Below are positions 1 through 8,101 of a DNA stretch of 15,533 nucleotides, one piece after another. Position 1 is the first letter of the stretch, and the number at the start of each line of letters is the position of its first letter. The DNA lies in contig DIZL01000028.1 of NCBI GenBank assembly GCA_002429385.1, positions 467-15,999 on the forward strand, read 5' to 3'. The stretch is from Prolixibacteraceae bacterium UBA6029 (GTDB lineage: Bacteria > Bacteroidota > Bacteroidia > Bacteroidales > Prolixibacteraceae). Position numbers and translations under genes: made by a program. The notes below the pieces were generated by a model. It ran no database searches. It was not told the origin of the DNA and saw nothing but the letters and a program-made list of their open reading frames with translations.

Positions 1-368
1 TTGCAGTTTCAATTCAAATTTCCTTGCACTTATTTTAAGTTTAATGCGGTCATTTTATTGAAGCACTGAATATTATGAGTTTTTCAGCAGACCCTACGTA
101 TACAATGAGATTACCATAGGTGTACCTTATTTATTTCTGAACACACATGGTACACACCAGGTATACACAAGGTGAAGCTTTGGTATTGCCCCATAGTCAC
201 CCGGAGGGGAGCTGAGAGTGAATTTTGAAACACTAATAATCCAGGCAGATGAACTTCAGGGAAAAAAATTTTTAAACGATCAATTCAAATCAGGAGAATC
301 TTAGTTTCTTGCATATAATTTAATTATTTTTATCCCGTAAGTTTGATTAAAACCGGAGGGGTAAATTC
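1..368. other. non-coding leader upstream of the first kinase
   Basis: No convincing gene is seen on either strand. Frame 1 is open from the window edge to a TGA at 67-69, but 22 codons is too short to call. Three imperfect 10-11 bp units sharing the core ACACAnnnGG lie at 141-172. GAGTTTTTCAGCAG at 77-90 resembles the outer end of some insertion sequences. A GTG-started 28-codon frame lies at 218-304, behind CCGGAGGGG. The last 30 bp hold the promoter-like box and ribosome binding site of the kinase. Confidence 0.5.
338..345 (+). promoter_or_regulatory. candidate -7 box for the first kinase (TAAGTTTG)
   Basis: TAAGTTTG matches the Bacteroidetes -7 consensus TAnnTTTG. Transcription would start near 350, giving a short leader that still includes the GGAGGGG ribosome binding site at 355-361, 7 nt before the ATG. 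No TTTG -33 element is seen at the usual 19-bp spacing, so support comes from position and the -7 box only. This 8-mer with two free positions will also occur by chance several times in a window of this size. Confidence 0.4.
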
Positions 369-3300
369 ATGAAAGCCTACGATAAAAGGGAAAAGCGCAT
401 ATTCTTTTCTTACCTGTTGATATTGGTATCTATCGGATGCAGCATTGTGCTTGTTGGATATCCATATCATAAAAACTTTGAAAAACATTTCAAGGACAAT
501 GTTGAGAATCAGCTCAGCTTAATTGCCCGTTCAAAGGTGGACGAGCTTAATCATTGGAGGGAAGAGCGGAAGGATGATGCGAAGACCATATTGGGCAACG
601 AAGTATTTTCAAAATATATCAAACGTTATTTCAAAAATCCAGGCGACAGTCTGGTAAAAAGGGAAATTAAAGTATGGATGAAGGAATTTCAGACCGGATT
701 TGATTATAACGCGGTAATACTGACCGACCTGCAACTGATTCGGAGAATAATAATTTCTAAGGAAGCAGAACCGCCTTCTGCAAAAATTTCAGCCAACGAT
801 ATTGGTCTGCTCAAATCGGGTGAATTGGTGTATACGGACTTTTACAAAAGTACATCAAAGCAAAAAGTATTTTTAAAAATACTCCTTCCAATTCTTGATT
901 TGCATCAGTTGATCGGTATTGTTGAGTTGAGGATTGACCCTCAGACTTATCTTTATTCCATACTCGCCCATTGGGCCACGCCAGGCGAAAGTTCCGAGCT
1001 GTTTATTTTACGGCGCGAGGGCAACCATGCAGTTTATTTAAGCGAACTGAAGTTTCAAAAAAATGCAATACTGAATTTAAGGATACCACTTGAGAACACA
1101 AACTTACCTGGAGTTAAGGCAATACTTGGATCTATTGGGTTCGTGGAAGGTATTGACTATCGCGGAAAAGCGGTGGTTGCATATGTTGATAAAGTTCCAA
1201 ATTCGCCCTGGTACGTGGTTGCGAAGTCAGATAAAAGTGAGGTTTATGCACTGATCCGGGATGATCTCCTGCAGACGGTGATATTCGGGATCGTAATGTT
1301 TTTACTGGGCGGTTTGGGCCTGGCATTTCTATGGAAGAATCAACGGGCTATATTGTATAAGGCAAGGATTATTTCGGCTGAAGCCTTGCGCGATAGCGAA
1401 GAACGCTTTCGTTCGCTATACGAGAATTCGGCAATGGGTATTTACAGAACTACCCCGGAAGGAAAGATTATTTTAGCGAATGACACGTTAATCAGGATGC
1501 TTGGATATTCCTCGTTTGAAGATCTTTGTGCAATAGATCTCAATAAAGAGGATTATGAGTCAAATTATGACCGTAAACAATTTGTCGAACAGATCGAAAC
1601 GAATGGTGAAATCATTGGTCTGGAAGCTCATTGGACAAAAAAAGACGGGACACCTGTATTTATTCGTGAGAGCGTCAGGGCCATTCGTGATCTGAACTAC
1701 AAGACTTTGTATTACGACGGAACCGTTGAAGATATATCCGAACTGAAGAAGTCGGAACTGGAACGCCAGGTGATATACGAGATTACAGAAGGCGTTTCGA
1801 CCACGGGTAACCTTAACGAATTGCTGGGGCTGATCCATCATTCGCTTGGGAAAGCGCTCTATGCAGAAAATATTTTCATAGCGCTTTATGATCAGGATAA
1901 GGAACTCTTTAGCTTTCCATATTATGTCGATCAGTTCGATACGACCCCGGAACCTGCTAAAATGGATAAAAGTTGTTCCGCTTATATATTCAGGACAGGA
2001 AAGCCTTTACTCATTACCCCTGAGGTATTTCAGCAACTCAAAGAACAACACGAAGTGGAATTGGTTGGAACGCCTTCCCCTTCCTGGATAGGCATACCGC
2101 TACAGACGCCCGCCAGAACCCTGGGCATTTTAGTCCTTCAGCACTATGAAAAAGAAAATGTCTATACCGAACGTGATGTTCAGTTTCTGGATTCTGTAGG
2201 GAGCCAGATTGCTTTGGCCGTTGAACGTAAGCAGATAGATGAAGCTGTCAAAAGGGAGATGGACTTCTCCCAAAGATCGCTTAATAGTTTACCGGGATTG
2301 TTCTATCTCTTTGACGATCAGGGAAAGTTTCTGCGCTGGAACAAGAATTTCGAAATTACAACCGGGTATTCTGCGGAAGAAATCGAACACCTCTCTCCAC
2401 TTGATCTATTCGACGAACCTGACAAAACATCAATAGAGGAAAAAATTCAACAGGTTTTTCAAATTGGAGAAGCCTCAGTTGAAGCTGATTTGGTTTCAAA
2501 AGATAGAACAAAAACTTCAATTTTCTTTACGGGTAAGCGATTTCAGTTTGAGAATAAGCAATGTATGGCTGGAATGGGTATTGACATTTCGGATCGCAGG
2601 CATGCGGAGGAAGATTTACGAAATGCACACTTATTGTTGCGAACAGTAATTGATAATATTCCCGATTCGATTTATTGCAAAGACAGCGCGTTACGGAAAA
2701 CACTGGCCAACAATACTGAATTAAGTTATTCGGGGGCAAATTCGGAAGCTGATATTATAGGGAAGACAGACTTTGACCTTTATCCCAGTGAACTGGCAGA
2801 AGGGTTCCAGGCCGACGATCAATTGGTCATACAAAAAGGCCTGCCGGTGATCAACAGGGAAGAATTTATAATTGACAGCAGTGGGGAAAAACATTGGTTG
2901 CTTACCTCGAAGCTTCCGATAAAAGATGAATTTGGTACGATCACCGGCCTTGTTGGTATTGGACGGGATATTACTGCCCGCAGGCAAGCCGAAGAAGACC
3001 TTCGGGAGAGTGAAATTAAGCTGAACGTTATCCTTCAGTCTACTGCAGATGGTATATTGGCCGTAGATGGTGTTGGTAAAGTGATCAAAACCAACAGGCG
3101 GTTTGCCGAACTGTGGAATATTCCACAAGCTTTGATTGATTCAGGTGAAGATGATACCTTAATCAGTTTTGTACTTGAACAACTGATCAATCCGGAGGAG
3201 TTTATATCCAAAGTAGAAAAGCTCTACCGTTCAACAGATGAAGATCTGGACTATCTGCATTTCAAGGATGGCCGCACATTTGAAAGGTTTTCAGCGCCAA

Positions 3301-4469
3301 TGGTCATGGGCGATTCCTCGGTCGGGAGAGTGTGGTCGTTCAGGGACATTACCGAACGAAAACTTGCAGAGGAAAGCTTACAGAAACTAAATCTGGCTAT
3401 TCATAATTCGAAGGAAGTAGTTTTTATAACGGATACAGAAGGTGTTATAAGCTATATTAATCCTGAATTCACCAACATGCACGGATATATTGCCGAAGAA
3501 GTTGTTGGAAAGGCGACTCCACGAATTCTTAACAGCGGCTTATACCCAAAAGAAGTTTCTAAATTGTTATGGGATGCATTGCTTAATAAGCAAATCGTTC
3601 CTTCATCAGAATATGTTAATAAATGCAAGGATGGTAAACTTATTGACATTGAAGGTTCTGCAACTCCGATTCTTAACACAAACGGCGACATTATCGGATT
3701 TCTCGGAGTGCAGCACGATATAACCGGACGAAAACAAACTGAACAAGAAATAAAAGAAACGATCCAACGACTTTTACAGGCAATTGCCGAAAAGGACAAG
3801 TTCTTTTCCATCATTGCCCATGACCTTCGTGGTCCTTTCAGTGGCTTTTTGGGGCTGACCCAAGTTATGGCCGAAGAGTTGCCAAGCCTCACCATGGCTG
3901 AGATACAGGAGCTTGCCGTAAGTATGAAAAACTCGGCTTCCAATCTTTACAGCCTTCTGGAAAACCTGCTGAAATGGTCACAGATACAGAAAGGGACTAT
4001 TCCTTTTTCACCTGAAGCCATCCAATTAAAACCAGTGATAGATGAAAGTATCGCTGTTGCCTTTGCCACAGCCCAAAATAAAGGGATCGAAATAAATTGT
4101 ACGATTCACGAAGGCGTTGAGGTTTTTGCCGACAGTAATATGCTTCAAACGGTCATACGCAACCTGGTTTCGAATGCCCTGAAGTTTACACCCAAAGGAG
4201 GTGAGGTAAGTGTTTCGGCAAAAGTTGCAGGCGACAAAAGTGTTGAAATATCTGTCAGGGACTCCGGCATCGGGATGAATCAAACGATGATTGATAATTT
4301 GTTCCGGCCCGATGTGCGAACCAATCGTAAAGGCACCGATGACGAACCCAGCACGGGGCTGGGATTATTGCTTTGTAAGGAGTTTGTCGAAAAGAATAAT
4401 GGAAAACTATGGGTCAAAAGTGAAGTAAATCACGGAAGTACATTTCACTTTACATTGCCCGGGAGCTGA
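369..4469 (+). CDS. membrane-bound multi-PAS/GAF sensor histidine kinase
   Basis: This is an inner-membrane sensor kinase of 1366 residues. Transmembrane segments at about 11-30 and 302-322 bracket a roughly 270-residue extracytoplasmic sensor. That sensor resembles Cache-type domains, including the common ARSKVDELNHWREER stretch near 53-67. The cytoplasmic part holds PAS (about 345-460), GAF (470-622), and four more PAS domains (635-745, 755-872, 885-998, 1005-1123), several ending in the DIT-x-R/ERK linker. HisKA carries the phospho-accepting His1151 in FSIIAHDLR. HATPase_c has N1265 and N1269 (N box), D1298-G-x-G1302 (G1) and GLGL at 1330-1333 (G2), so it should be catalytically active. 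There is no receiver or HPt domain, so phosphate must go to a separate regulator. The start is well supported by GGAGGGG 7 nt upstream. The ligand is unknown. The C-terminal 75 residues are almost identical to those of the next gene. Confidence 0.95.
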   Translation: MKAYDKREKRIFFSYLLILVSIGCSIVLVGYPYHKNFEKHFKDNVENQLSLIARSKVDELNHWREERKDDAKTILGNEVFSKYIKRYFKNPGDSLVKREIKVWMKEFQTGFDYNAVILTDLQLIRRIIISKEAEPPSAKISANDIGLLKSGELVYTDFYKSTSKQKVFLKILLPILDLHQLIGIVELRIDPQTYLYSILAHWATPGESSELFILRREGNHAVYLSELKFQKNAILNLRIPLENTNLPGVKAILGSIGFVEGIDYRGKAVVAYVDKVPNSPWYVVAKSDKSEVYALIRDDLLQTVIFGIVMFLLGGLGLAFLWKNQRAILYKARIISAEALRDSEERFRSLYENSAMGIYRTTPEGKIILANDTLIRMLGYSSFEDLCAIDLNKEDYESNYDRKQFVEQIETNGEIIGLEAHWTKKDGTPVFIRESVRAIRDLNYKTLYYDGTVEDISELKKSELERQVIYEITEGVSTTGNLNELLGLIHHSLGKALYAENIFIALYDQDKELFSFPYYVDQFDTTPEPAKMDKSCSAYIFRTGKPLLITPEVFQQLKEQHEVELVGTPSPSWIGIPLQTPARTLGILVLQHYEKENVYTERDVQFLDSVGSQIALAVERKQIDEAVKREMDFSQRSLNSLPGLFYLFDDQGKFLRWNKNFEITTGYSAEEIEHLSPLDLFDEPDKTSIEEKIQQVFQIGEASVEADLVSKDRTKTSIFFTGKRFQFENKQCMAGMGIDISDRRHAEEDLRNAHLLLRTVIDNIPDSIYCKDSALRKTLANNTELSYSGANSEADIIGKTDFDLYPSELAEGFQADDQLVIQKGLPVINREEFIIDSSGEKHWLLTSKLPIKDEFGTITGLVGIGRDITARRQAEEDLRESEIKLNVILQSTADGILAVDGVGKVIKTNRRFAELWNIPQALIDSGEDDTLISFVLEQLINPEEFISKVEKLYRSTDEDLDYLHFKDGRTFERFSAPMVMGDSSVGRVWSFRDITERKLAEESLQKLNLAIHNSKEVVFITDTEGVISYINPEFTNMHGYIAEEVVGKATPRILNSGLYPKEVSKLLWDALLNKQIVPSSEYVNKCKDGKLIDIEGSATPILNTNGDIIGFLGVQHDITGRKQTEQEIKETIQRLLQAIAEKDKFFSIIAHDLRGPFSGFLGLTQVMAEELPSLTMAEIQELAVSMKNSASNLYSLLENLLKWSQIQKGTIPFSPEAIQLKPVIDESIAVAFATAQNKGIEINCTIHEGVEVFADSNMLQTVIRNLVSNALKFTPKGGEVSVSAKVAGDKSVEISVRDSGIGMNQTMIDNLFRPDVRTNRKGTDDEPSTGLGLLLCKEFVEKNNGKLWVKSEVNHGSTFHFTLPGS

Positions 4470-4515
4470 AGCCTGCCTGCAAATCAGGAAACTCAACCCT
4501 GAGGGGGTTAGTATT
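4236..4515 (+). repeat. kinase 3'-end repeat, copy 1 (pairs with 6806-7085)
   Basis: This tract aligns without gaps, at a constant offset of 2570 bp, to the end of the next kinase. Positions 4236-4321 (86 bp) and 4377-4477 (101 bp) are identical. I counted 9 mismatches in the 242 bp 4236-4477. Similarity continues past the stop codon through the shared CTGAGGGG region, with weaker similarity to about 4536. The HisKA part upstream is much more diverged at synonymous sites. Confidence 0.85.
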
Positions 4516-4576
4516 GAGCAAACAGCCTGTGCATTATGGAGTAAATATCGGTTTTATCGCATAGTTAATTTAAGAT

Positions 4577-7039
4577 ATGAAGAAAAAAAATTTCCATATG
4601 TCTGAGCCAGCAACTCTGGCAACCGATTTTGTCCTTCTTCGACAGAAGGCAGAGCTTTTGCTGAAAAAGAAAACAACAAAGGCAGGGTCGCATCTTTCTG
4701 ATGCTGAAACATTGCGTATGATCCACGAATTTGAGGTACACCAGATCGAGCTGGAATTACAAAACCTCGAACTTCAGGATGCAATATCCGCGGCACAGGA
4801 TGCTGTTGATACGTTTAAAGAATCGGAAGAGAAATACCGGCTTATTGTTGAGAACATAGGCGAGGGATTTGGTTTTGTAAACCCGGAAGAGCAATTTTTA
4901 CTCGCCAATAAAACTGCTGAAATAATCTTTGGCGTTGAACCTGGTTGCCTGGTTGGTAAGAATCTGGTTCAGTTTGTCTCGAAAGAGCAATTTCATGTGG
5001 TTCAGAAAGAGACGGAGATCAGGGAACAAGGAATCCGAAGTGTTTATGAACTTGATATCTTACGACCAAACGGCGAAAAGCGTACCATTAGTGTCACCGC
5101 TGTTCCTCAGAATGATAAAGGAGGAATGTTTTTGGGAACGTACGGTATCTTTCGCGATATCACCGAAAGCAAGCAAATGAAGGAGGCACTGCTGGAGAGT
5201 GAATTGAAATACCGTGAGTTGGTTGAAAACTCACCTGATGCCATTGTAATTTATTCGGATGGGATAATTGTATATGCAAATAATGAATGCTCCCGCCTGA
5301 TGGCCGCTTCGGGCACAGAAGAATTAATCGGGAAATCAGTTATTCATTTTGTCCATCCTGATTATCGTGAATTTGTTTTCGAAAGAATGAGAGCAGCGGC
5401 AAGCGGAGGAACGATTTTGCCTCTTGTAGAAGAAAAATTTATGAGGTTCGATGGTTCAACCGTTGATGTTGAAGTTAAAGCATTTCCTGTTAAATTCGGG
5501 CATAAATCTGCAACTCAATTGATTGTCCGTGATATCACGGAGCGCAAGAAGGCTGAGTCAGTCCTGCACTTTCAAGCTGAAATCATAAAAAATATCTCGG
5601 AAGCGATTTACCTGATCAGGATGGATGACGGTGAGATCGTTTATTCAAATTCACAATTCGAAAAAATGTTTGGCTACGGACCGGGTGAAATGCTTGGGAA
5701 ACATGTTTCAATTGTGAATGCGTACGGGGAGAAAGATCCTGAAGAAACTGCCCGGGAAATCTTGAACAATTTGAAACAAAATGGTTTTTGGAATGGTGAA
5801 GTCCTTAACATCAGAAAAGATGGCACACCTTTTTGGAGTTATGCAAAAGTTTCCGTTTTCGAACATTCGAAATTTGGTAAAGTTATGATTGATGTCCATG
5901 AAGATATCACGGAGCGCAAGCAGGCTGAGGAGGCACTTCGTGCATCGAAACAGCTCATCGAAGGAATTATAAACTCTATTCCAGTGAGGATATTCTGGAA
6001 AGACAGGAATAGTGTTTACCTGGGCTGCAATAAAATATTTGCTAACGATGCAGGATTTTCCGATCCGAAGGACCTCATCGGCAAAGATGATTTCCAGATG
6101 GGCTGGCGCGATCAGGCGGAATTGTATCGCAACGGCGACCGGCAGGTCATGGAGAGTGGAAATTCCATCTTACTCAACGAAGAACCCCAGACGACGCCCG
6201 AAGGGAACACCATCATCCTGCTCACGAATAAGATACCACTGATAAATCCAATGGGGGAGATTTACGGTATTCTCGGAACGTCTATGAATATTACCGAACG
6301 TAAATTTGCAGAAGATGAAATTAAGCTAAAAAACGAAGAACTAAAAAAATCAAATGCCGAAAAGGATAAATTTTTCTCCATCATTGCCCATGACCTGCGC
6401 AGCCCTTTCAATGGATTCTTAGGGCTGACACAGGTAATGGCAGAAGAGTTATCAAGCCTTACCATGGCACAGATTCAGGATCTTGCCATCAGTATGAAAA
6501 ACTCAGCCACCAATCTGTATAGTCTTCTCGAAAACCTGTTACAATGGTCACAGGTGCACCAAGGGTCCATTCCTTTTTCGCCTGAAGTCATTCAATTGCG
6601 GCCAATGGTAGATGAATGTCTGGCCAGCGCACTTGAACCTGCCAAAAATAAAGGAATTGATATAAGCTCTGATATTCCGGAGAATACGGTAGTTTCTGCA
6701 GACATAAATATGCTTCAAACCGTCATCCGCAACCTGGTATCAAATGCCTTGAAGTTTACACACAAAGGAGGTGAAGTGTGTGTTTCGGCAAAAGTTACAG
6801 GCAAAAAAAGTGTTGAAATATCTGTCAGGGACTCCGGCATCGGGATGAATCAAACGATGATTGATAATTTGTTCCGGCCCGATGTGCGAACAAGTCGTAA
6901 AGGCACCGATGACGAACCAAGTACCGGTCTGGGATTGCTGCTTTGCAAGGAGTTTGTCGAAAAGAATAATGGAAAACTATGGGTCAAAAGTGAAGTAAAT
7001 CACGGAAGTACATTTCACTTTACATTGCCCGGGAGCTGA
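4577..7039 (+). CDS. soluble multi-PAS sensor histidine kinase
   Basis: This is a cytoplasmic histidine kinase of 820 residues with no transmembrane segment or signal peptide. An N-terminal helical region (about 15-85) contains IHEFEVHQIELELQNLEL, a version of the HELxVHQIELExQNxEL motif that precedes PAS domains in many kinases. Four PAS domains follow at about 85-198, 207-323, 330-447 and 457-576. A charged coiled coil (580-596) leads into HisKA with His605 in FSIIAHDLR. HATPase_c has N719, the D752-G-I-G box and GLGL near 784, so the catalytic residues are intact. It lies 107 bp after the first kinase, with no clear promoter of its own, and could be co-transcribed with it. A second ATG at 4598 (residue 8) is a possible alternative start; neither has an obvious ribosome binding site. 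There is no receiver domain. A redox or small-molecule signal is possible, but no cofactor residue is evident. Confidence 0.95.
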   Translation: MKKKNFHMSEPATLATDFVLLRQKAELLLKKKTTKAGSHLSDAETLRMIHEFEVHQIELELQNLELQDAISAAQDAVDTFKESEEKYRLIVENIGEGFGFVNPEEQFLLANKTAEIIFGVEPGCLVGKNLVQFVSKEQFHVVQKETEIREQGIRSVYELDILRPNGEKRTISVTAVPQNDKGGMFLGTYGIFRDITESKQMKEALLESELKYRELVENSPDAIVIYSDGIIVYANNECSRLMAASGTEELIGKSVIHFVHPDYREFVFERMRAAASGGTILPLVEEKFMRFDGSTVDVEVKAFPVKFGHKSATQLIVRDITERKKAESVLHFQAEIIKNISEAIYLIRMDDGEIVYSNSQFEKMFGYGPGEMLGKHVSIVNAYGEKDPEETAREILNNLKQNGFWNGEVLNIRKDGTPFWSYAKVSVFEHSKFGKVMIDVHEDITERKQAEEALRASKQLIEGIINSIPVRIFWKDRNSVYLGCNKIFANDAGFSDPKDLIGKDDFQMGWRDQAELYRNGDRQVMESGNSILLNEEPQTTPEGNTIILLTNKIPLINPMGEIYGILGTSMNITERKFAEDEIKLKNEELKKSNAEKDKFFSIIAHDLRSPFNGFLGLTQVMAEELSSLTMAQIQDLAISMKNSATNLYSLLENLLQWSQVHQGSIPFSPEVIQLRPMVDECLASALEPAKNKGIDISSDIPENTVVSADINMLQTVIRNLVSNALKFTHKGGEVCVSAKVTGKKSVEISVRDSGIGMNQTMIDNLFRPDVRTSRKGTDDEPSTGLGLLLCKEFVEKNNGKLWVKSEVNHGSTFHFTLPGS

Positions 7040-7085
7040 AGCCTGCCGGCCAATCGGGCAATTCAACCCTGAGGGGATTATTATT
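6806..7085 (+). repeat. kinase 3'-end repeat, copy 2 (pairs with 4236-4515)
   Basis: This is the partner of the tract at the end of the first kinase. It covers the ATP-binding domain from the SVEISVRDSGIGM stretch to the stop codon, plus about 46 bp beyond. The shared untranslated part can form only weak, slightly shifted hairpins in each copy (CCTG/CAGG in copy 1, TGCC/GGCA in copy 2), so a terminator role is uncertain. Confidence 0.85.
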
Positions 7086-7158
7086 TCACAATCAACTTTT
7101 GCACTAACAGGCGATCGGGACAATACAAATGTAGCCTGGTATACTGATTACATCTCCA

Positions 7159-7178
7159 AACCAATCATATAATTGGTT
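7159..7178. repeat. perfect 7-bp inverted repeat in the kinase-regulator gap
   Basis: AACCAAT (7159-7165) and ATTGGTT (7172-7178) form a perfect inverted repeat around CATATA. No T-run follows, so it is not a standard terminator. It lies about 130 bp before the mapped promoter-like site of the response regulator and could be an operator or a chance AT-rich palindrome. Nothing else gene-like is seen between 7040 and 7286. Confidence 0.35.
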
Positions 7179-7286
7179 CCGGGACTTTACGCCAAAGGGC
7201 GGGAAAGATGCCTGGGAAAAGATATGTAGCTCTCTGAATTCGAAACCCTTAAGCTTATCCATCGCAGTTAAAATATTAAAATATAT

Positions 7287-7317
7287 TTTGATAATATTAA
7301 AGAATTCAGTATATTTG
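7287..7317 (+). promoter_or_regulatory. Bacteroidetes-type promoter of the response regulator
   Basis: TTTG at 7287-7290 is followed after 19 bp by TATATTTG at 7310-7317, an exact fit to the two-part Bacteroidetes promoter (TTTG at -33, TAnnTTTG at -7). Initiation would fall near 7322-7325. That lies downstream of the ATG at 7288 and leaves a leader of about 12 nt before the ATG at 7336, which decides the start codon of the regulator gene. This is the best promoter match in the window. Confidence 0.65.
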
Positions 7318-7335
7318 GATAAGACACCAAATACT

Positions 7336-7983
7336 ATGAGTTACCCCGGAATTATAATCGTTGATGACCACGTCATTTTCAGGCAAGGCTTAAGGTCACT
7401 CCTTATCACTGAAAATATTGCCACCGTCATCGGTGAAGCATCGAATGGTAAAGAATACCTTGAACTGTTGTCACACCTGAAACCTGATTTGGTTTTAATG
7501 GATATTGATATGCCACATATGAACGGGATGGAAGCAACCCGGAAGTCTCTGGCGATGAATCCGGAATTAAAGATTATAGCCTTTACCATGTTCGGAGATG
7601 AGGATTATTATTATAAAATGATCGATCTTGGTGTAAAAGGATTTTTACTGAAATCAAGCGGCATCAGCGAACTTGAAAAGGCAATCAGCGAGGTAATGGA
7701 AGGAGAAAGCTACTTCTCGAATGAAATATTGAGGAAAATCATTAATAATTTAGGCCGCAGAGATGCGGATAAAAAAATTGATAGTATTGGATTGACTTCC
7801 CGGGAGATGGATGTTTTGGTACAAATCTGCCAGGGTTTAAATAACGATGAAATTGCTGATAAGCTGTTTATCAGTCCCAAGACGGTTAAGAGTCACCGGT
7901 CGAACTTATTGGTGAAAACAAATAGTAGCAATTCAACCAAGTTGATTCTCTATGCCTTAAAAAATAAACTTGTAAATATTTAA
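7336..7983 (+). CDS. NarL/FixJ-family response regulator (REC + LuxR HTH)
   Basis: This is a 215-residue DNA-binding response regulator. The receiver domain (about 3-125) has the acidic pair D10-D11, phosphoacceptor D56 in LVLMDIDMP, T84 in IIAFT and K106 in GFLLKSS, so the full phosphorylation site is present. A GerE/LuxR helix-turn-helix (about 152-215) contains LTSREMDVL, NNDEIADKLFIS and KTVKSHRSNLL, the usual family signature. The start at 7336 is preferred to the in-frame ATG at 7288: the promoter TTTG-N19-TATATTTG lies between them, and MSYPGIIIVDDH begins like family members. It sits 296 bp after the second kinase in the same direction and has its own promoter. A partnership with one or both kinases is an inference from proximity. 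Its regulon is unknown. Confidence 0.93.
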   Translation: MSYPGIIIVDDHVIFRQGLRSLLITENIATVIGEASNGKEYLELLSHLKPDLVLMDIDMPHMNGMEATRKSLAMNPELKIIAFTMFGDEDYYYKMIDLGVKGFLLKSSGISELEKAISEVMEGESYFSNEILRKIINNLGRRDADKKIDSIGLTSREMDVLVQICQGLNNDEIADKLFISPKTVKSHRSNLLVKTNSSNSTKLILYALKNKLVNI

Positions 7984-8101
7984 CTCCGCTTATTCCCTGT
8001 AATGGAGATGTTGCAATTTCTTTGGATTATAATGATAACCGATACAAACATTTGTTAATATAGGGTCTACACCTTTTGTCGAGGTTAAAATGCACCTTTA
8101 A

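Noticed and set aside
141..172. Start of a CRISPR-like array
   Set aside because: The units are only 10-11 bp, are contiguous with no spacers, and are imperfect. No cas gene is present.
2721..3128. 135-codon minus-strand open frame
   Set aside because: It is antisense to two PAS domains of the first kinase, with no ribosome binding site, promoter or recognisable family.
3452..3943. 163-codon open frame on the minus strand inside the first kinase
   Set aside because: It lies wholly antisense to well-conserved PAS and HisKA coding sequence, and its translation has no recognisable domain. The plus-strand kinase explains the open frame.
4513..4563. TTG-started 16-codon frame after the first kinase, behind GAGGGGG
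   Set aside because: It is very short, and the equivalent position after the second kinase has no start codon, although the surrounding sequence is duplicated. It is not conserved even between the two copies.
7288..7335. Upstream ATG extending the NarL-type regulator by 16 residues
   Set aside because: The promoter boxes overlap it, the extra residues are unlike the start of a receiver domain, and the ATG at 7336 gives a normal N-terminus.
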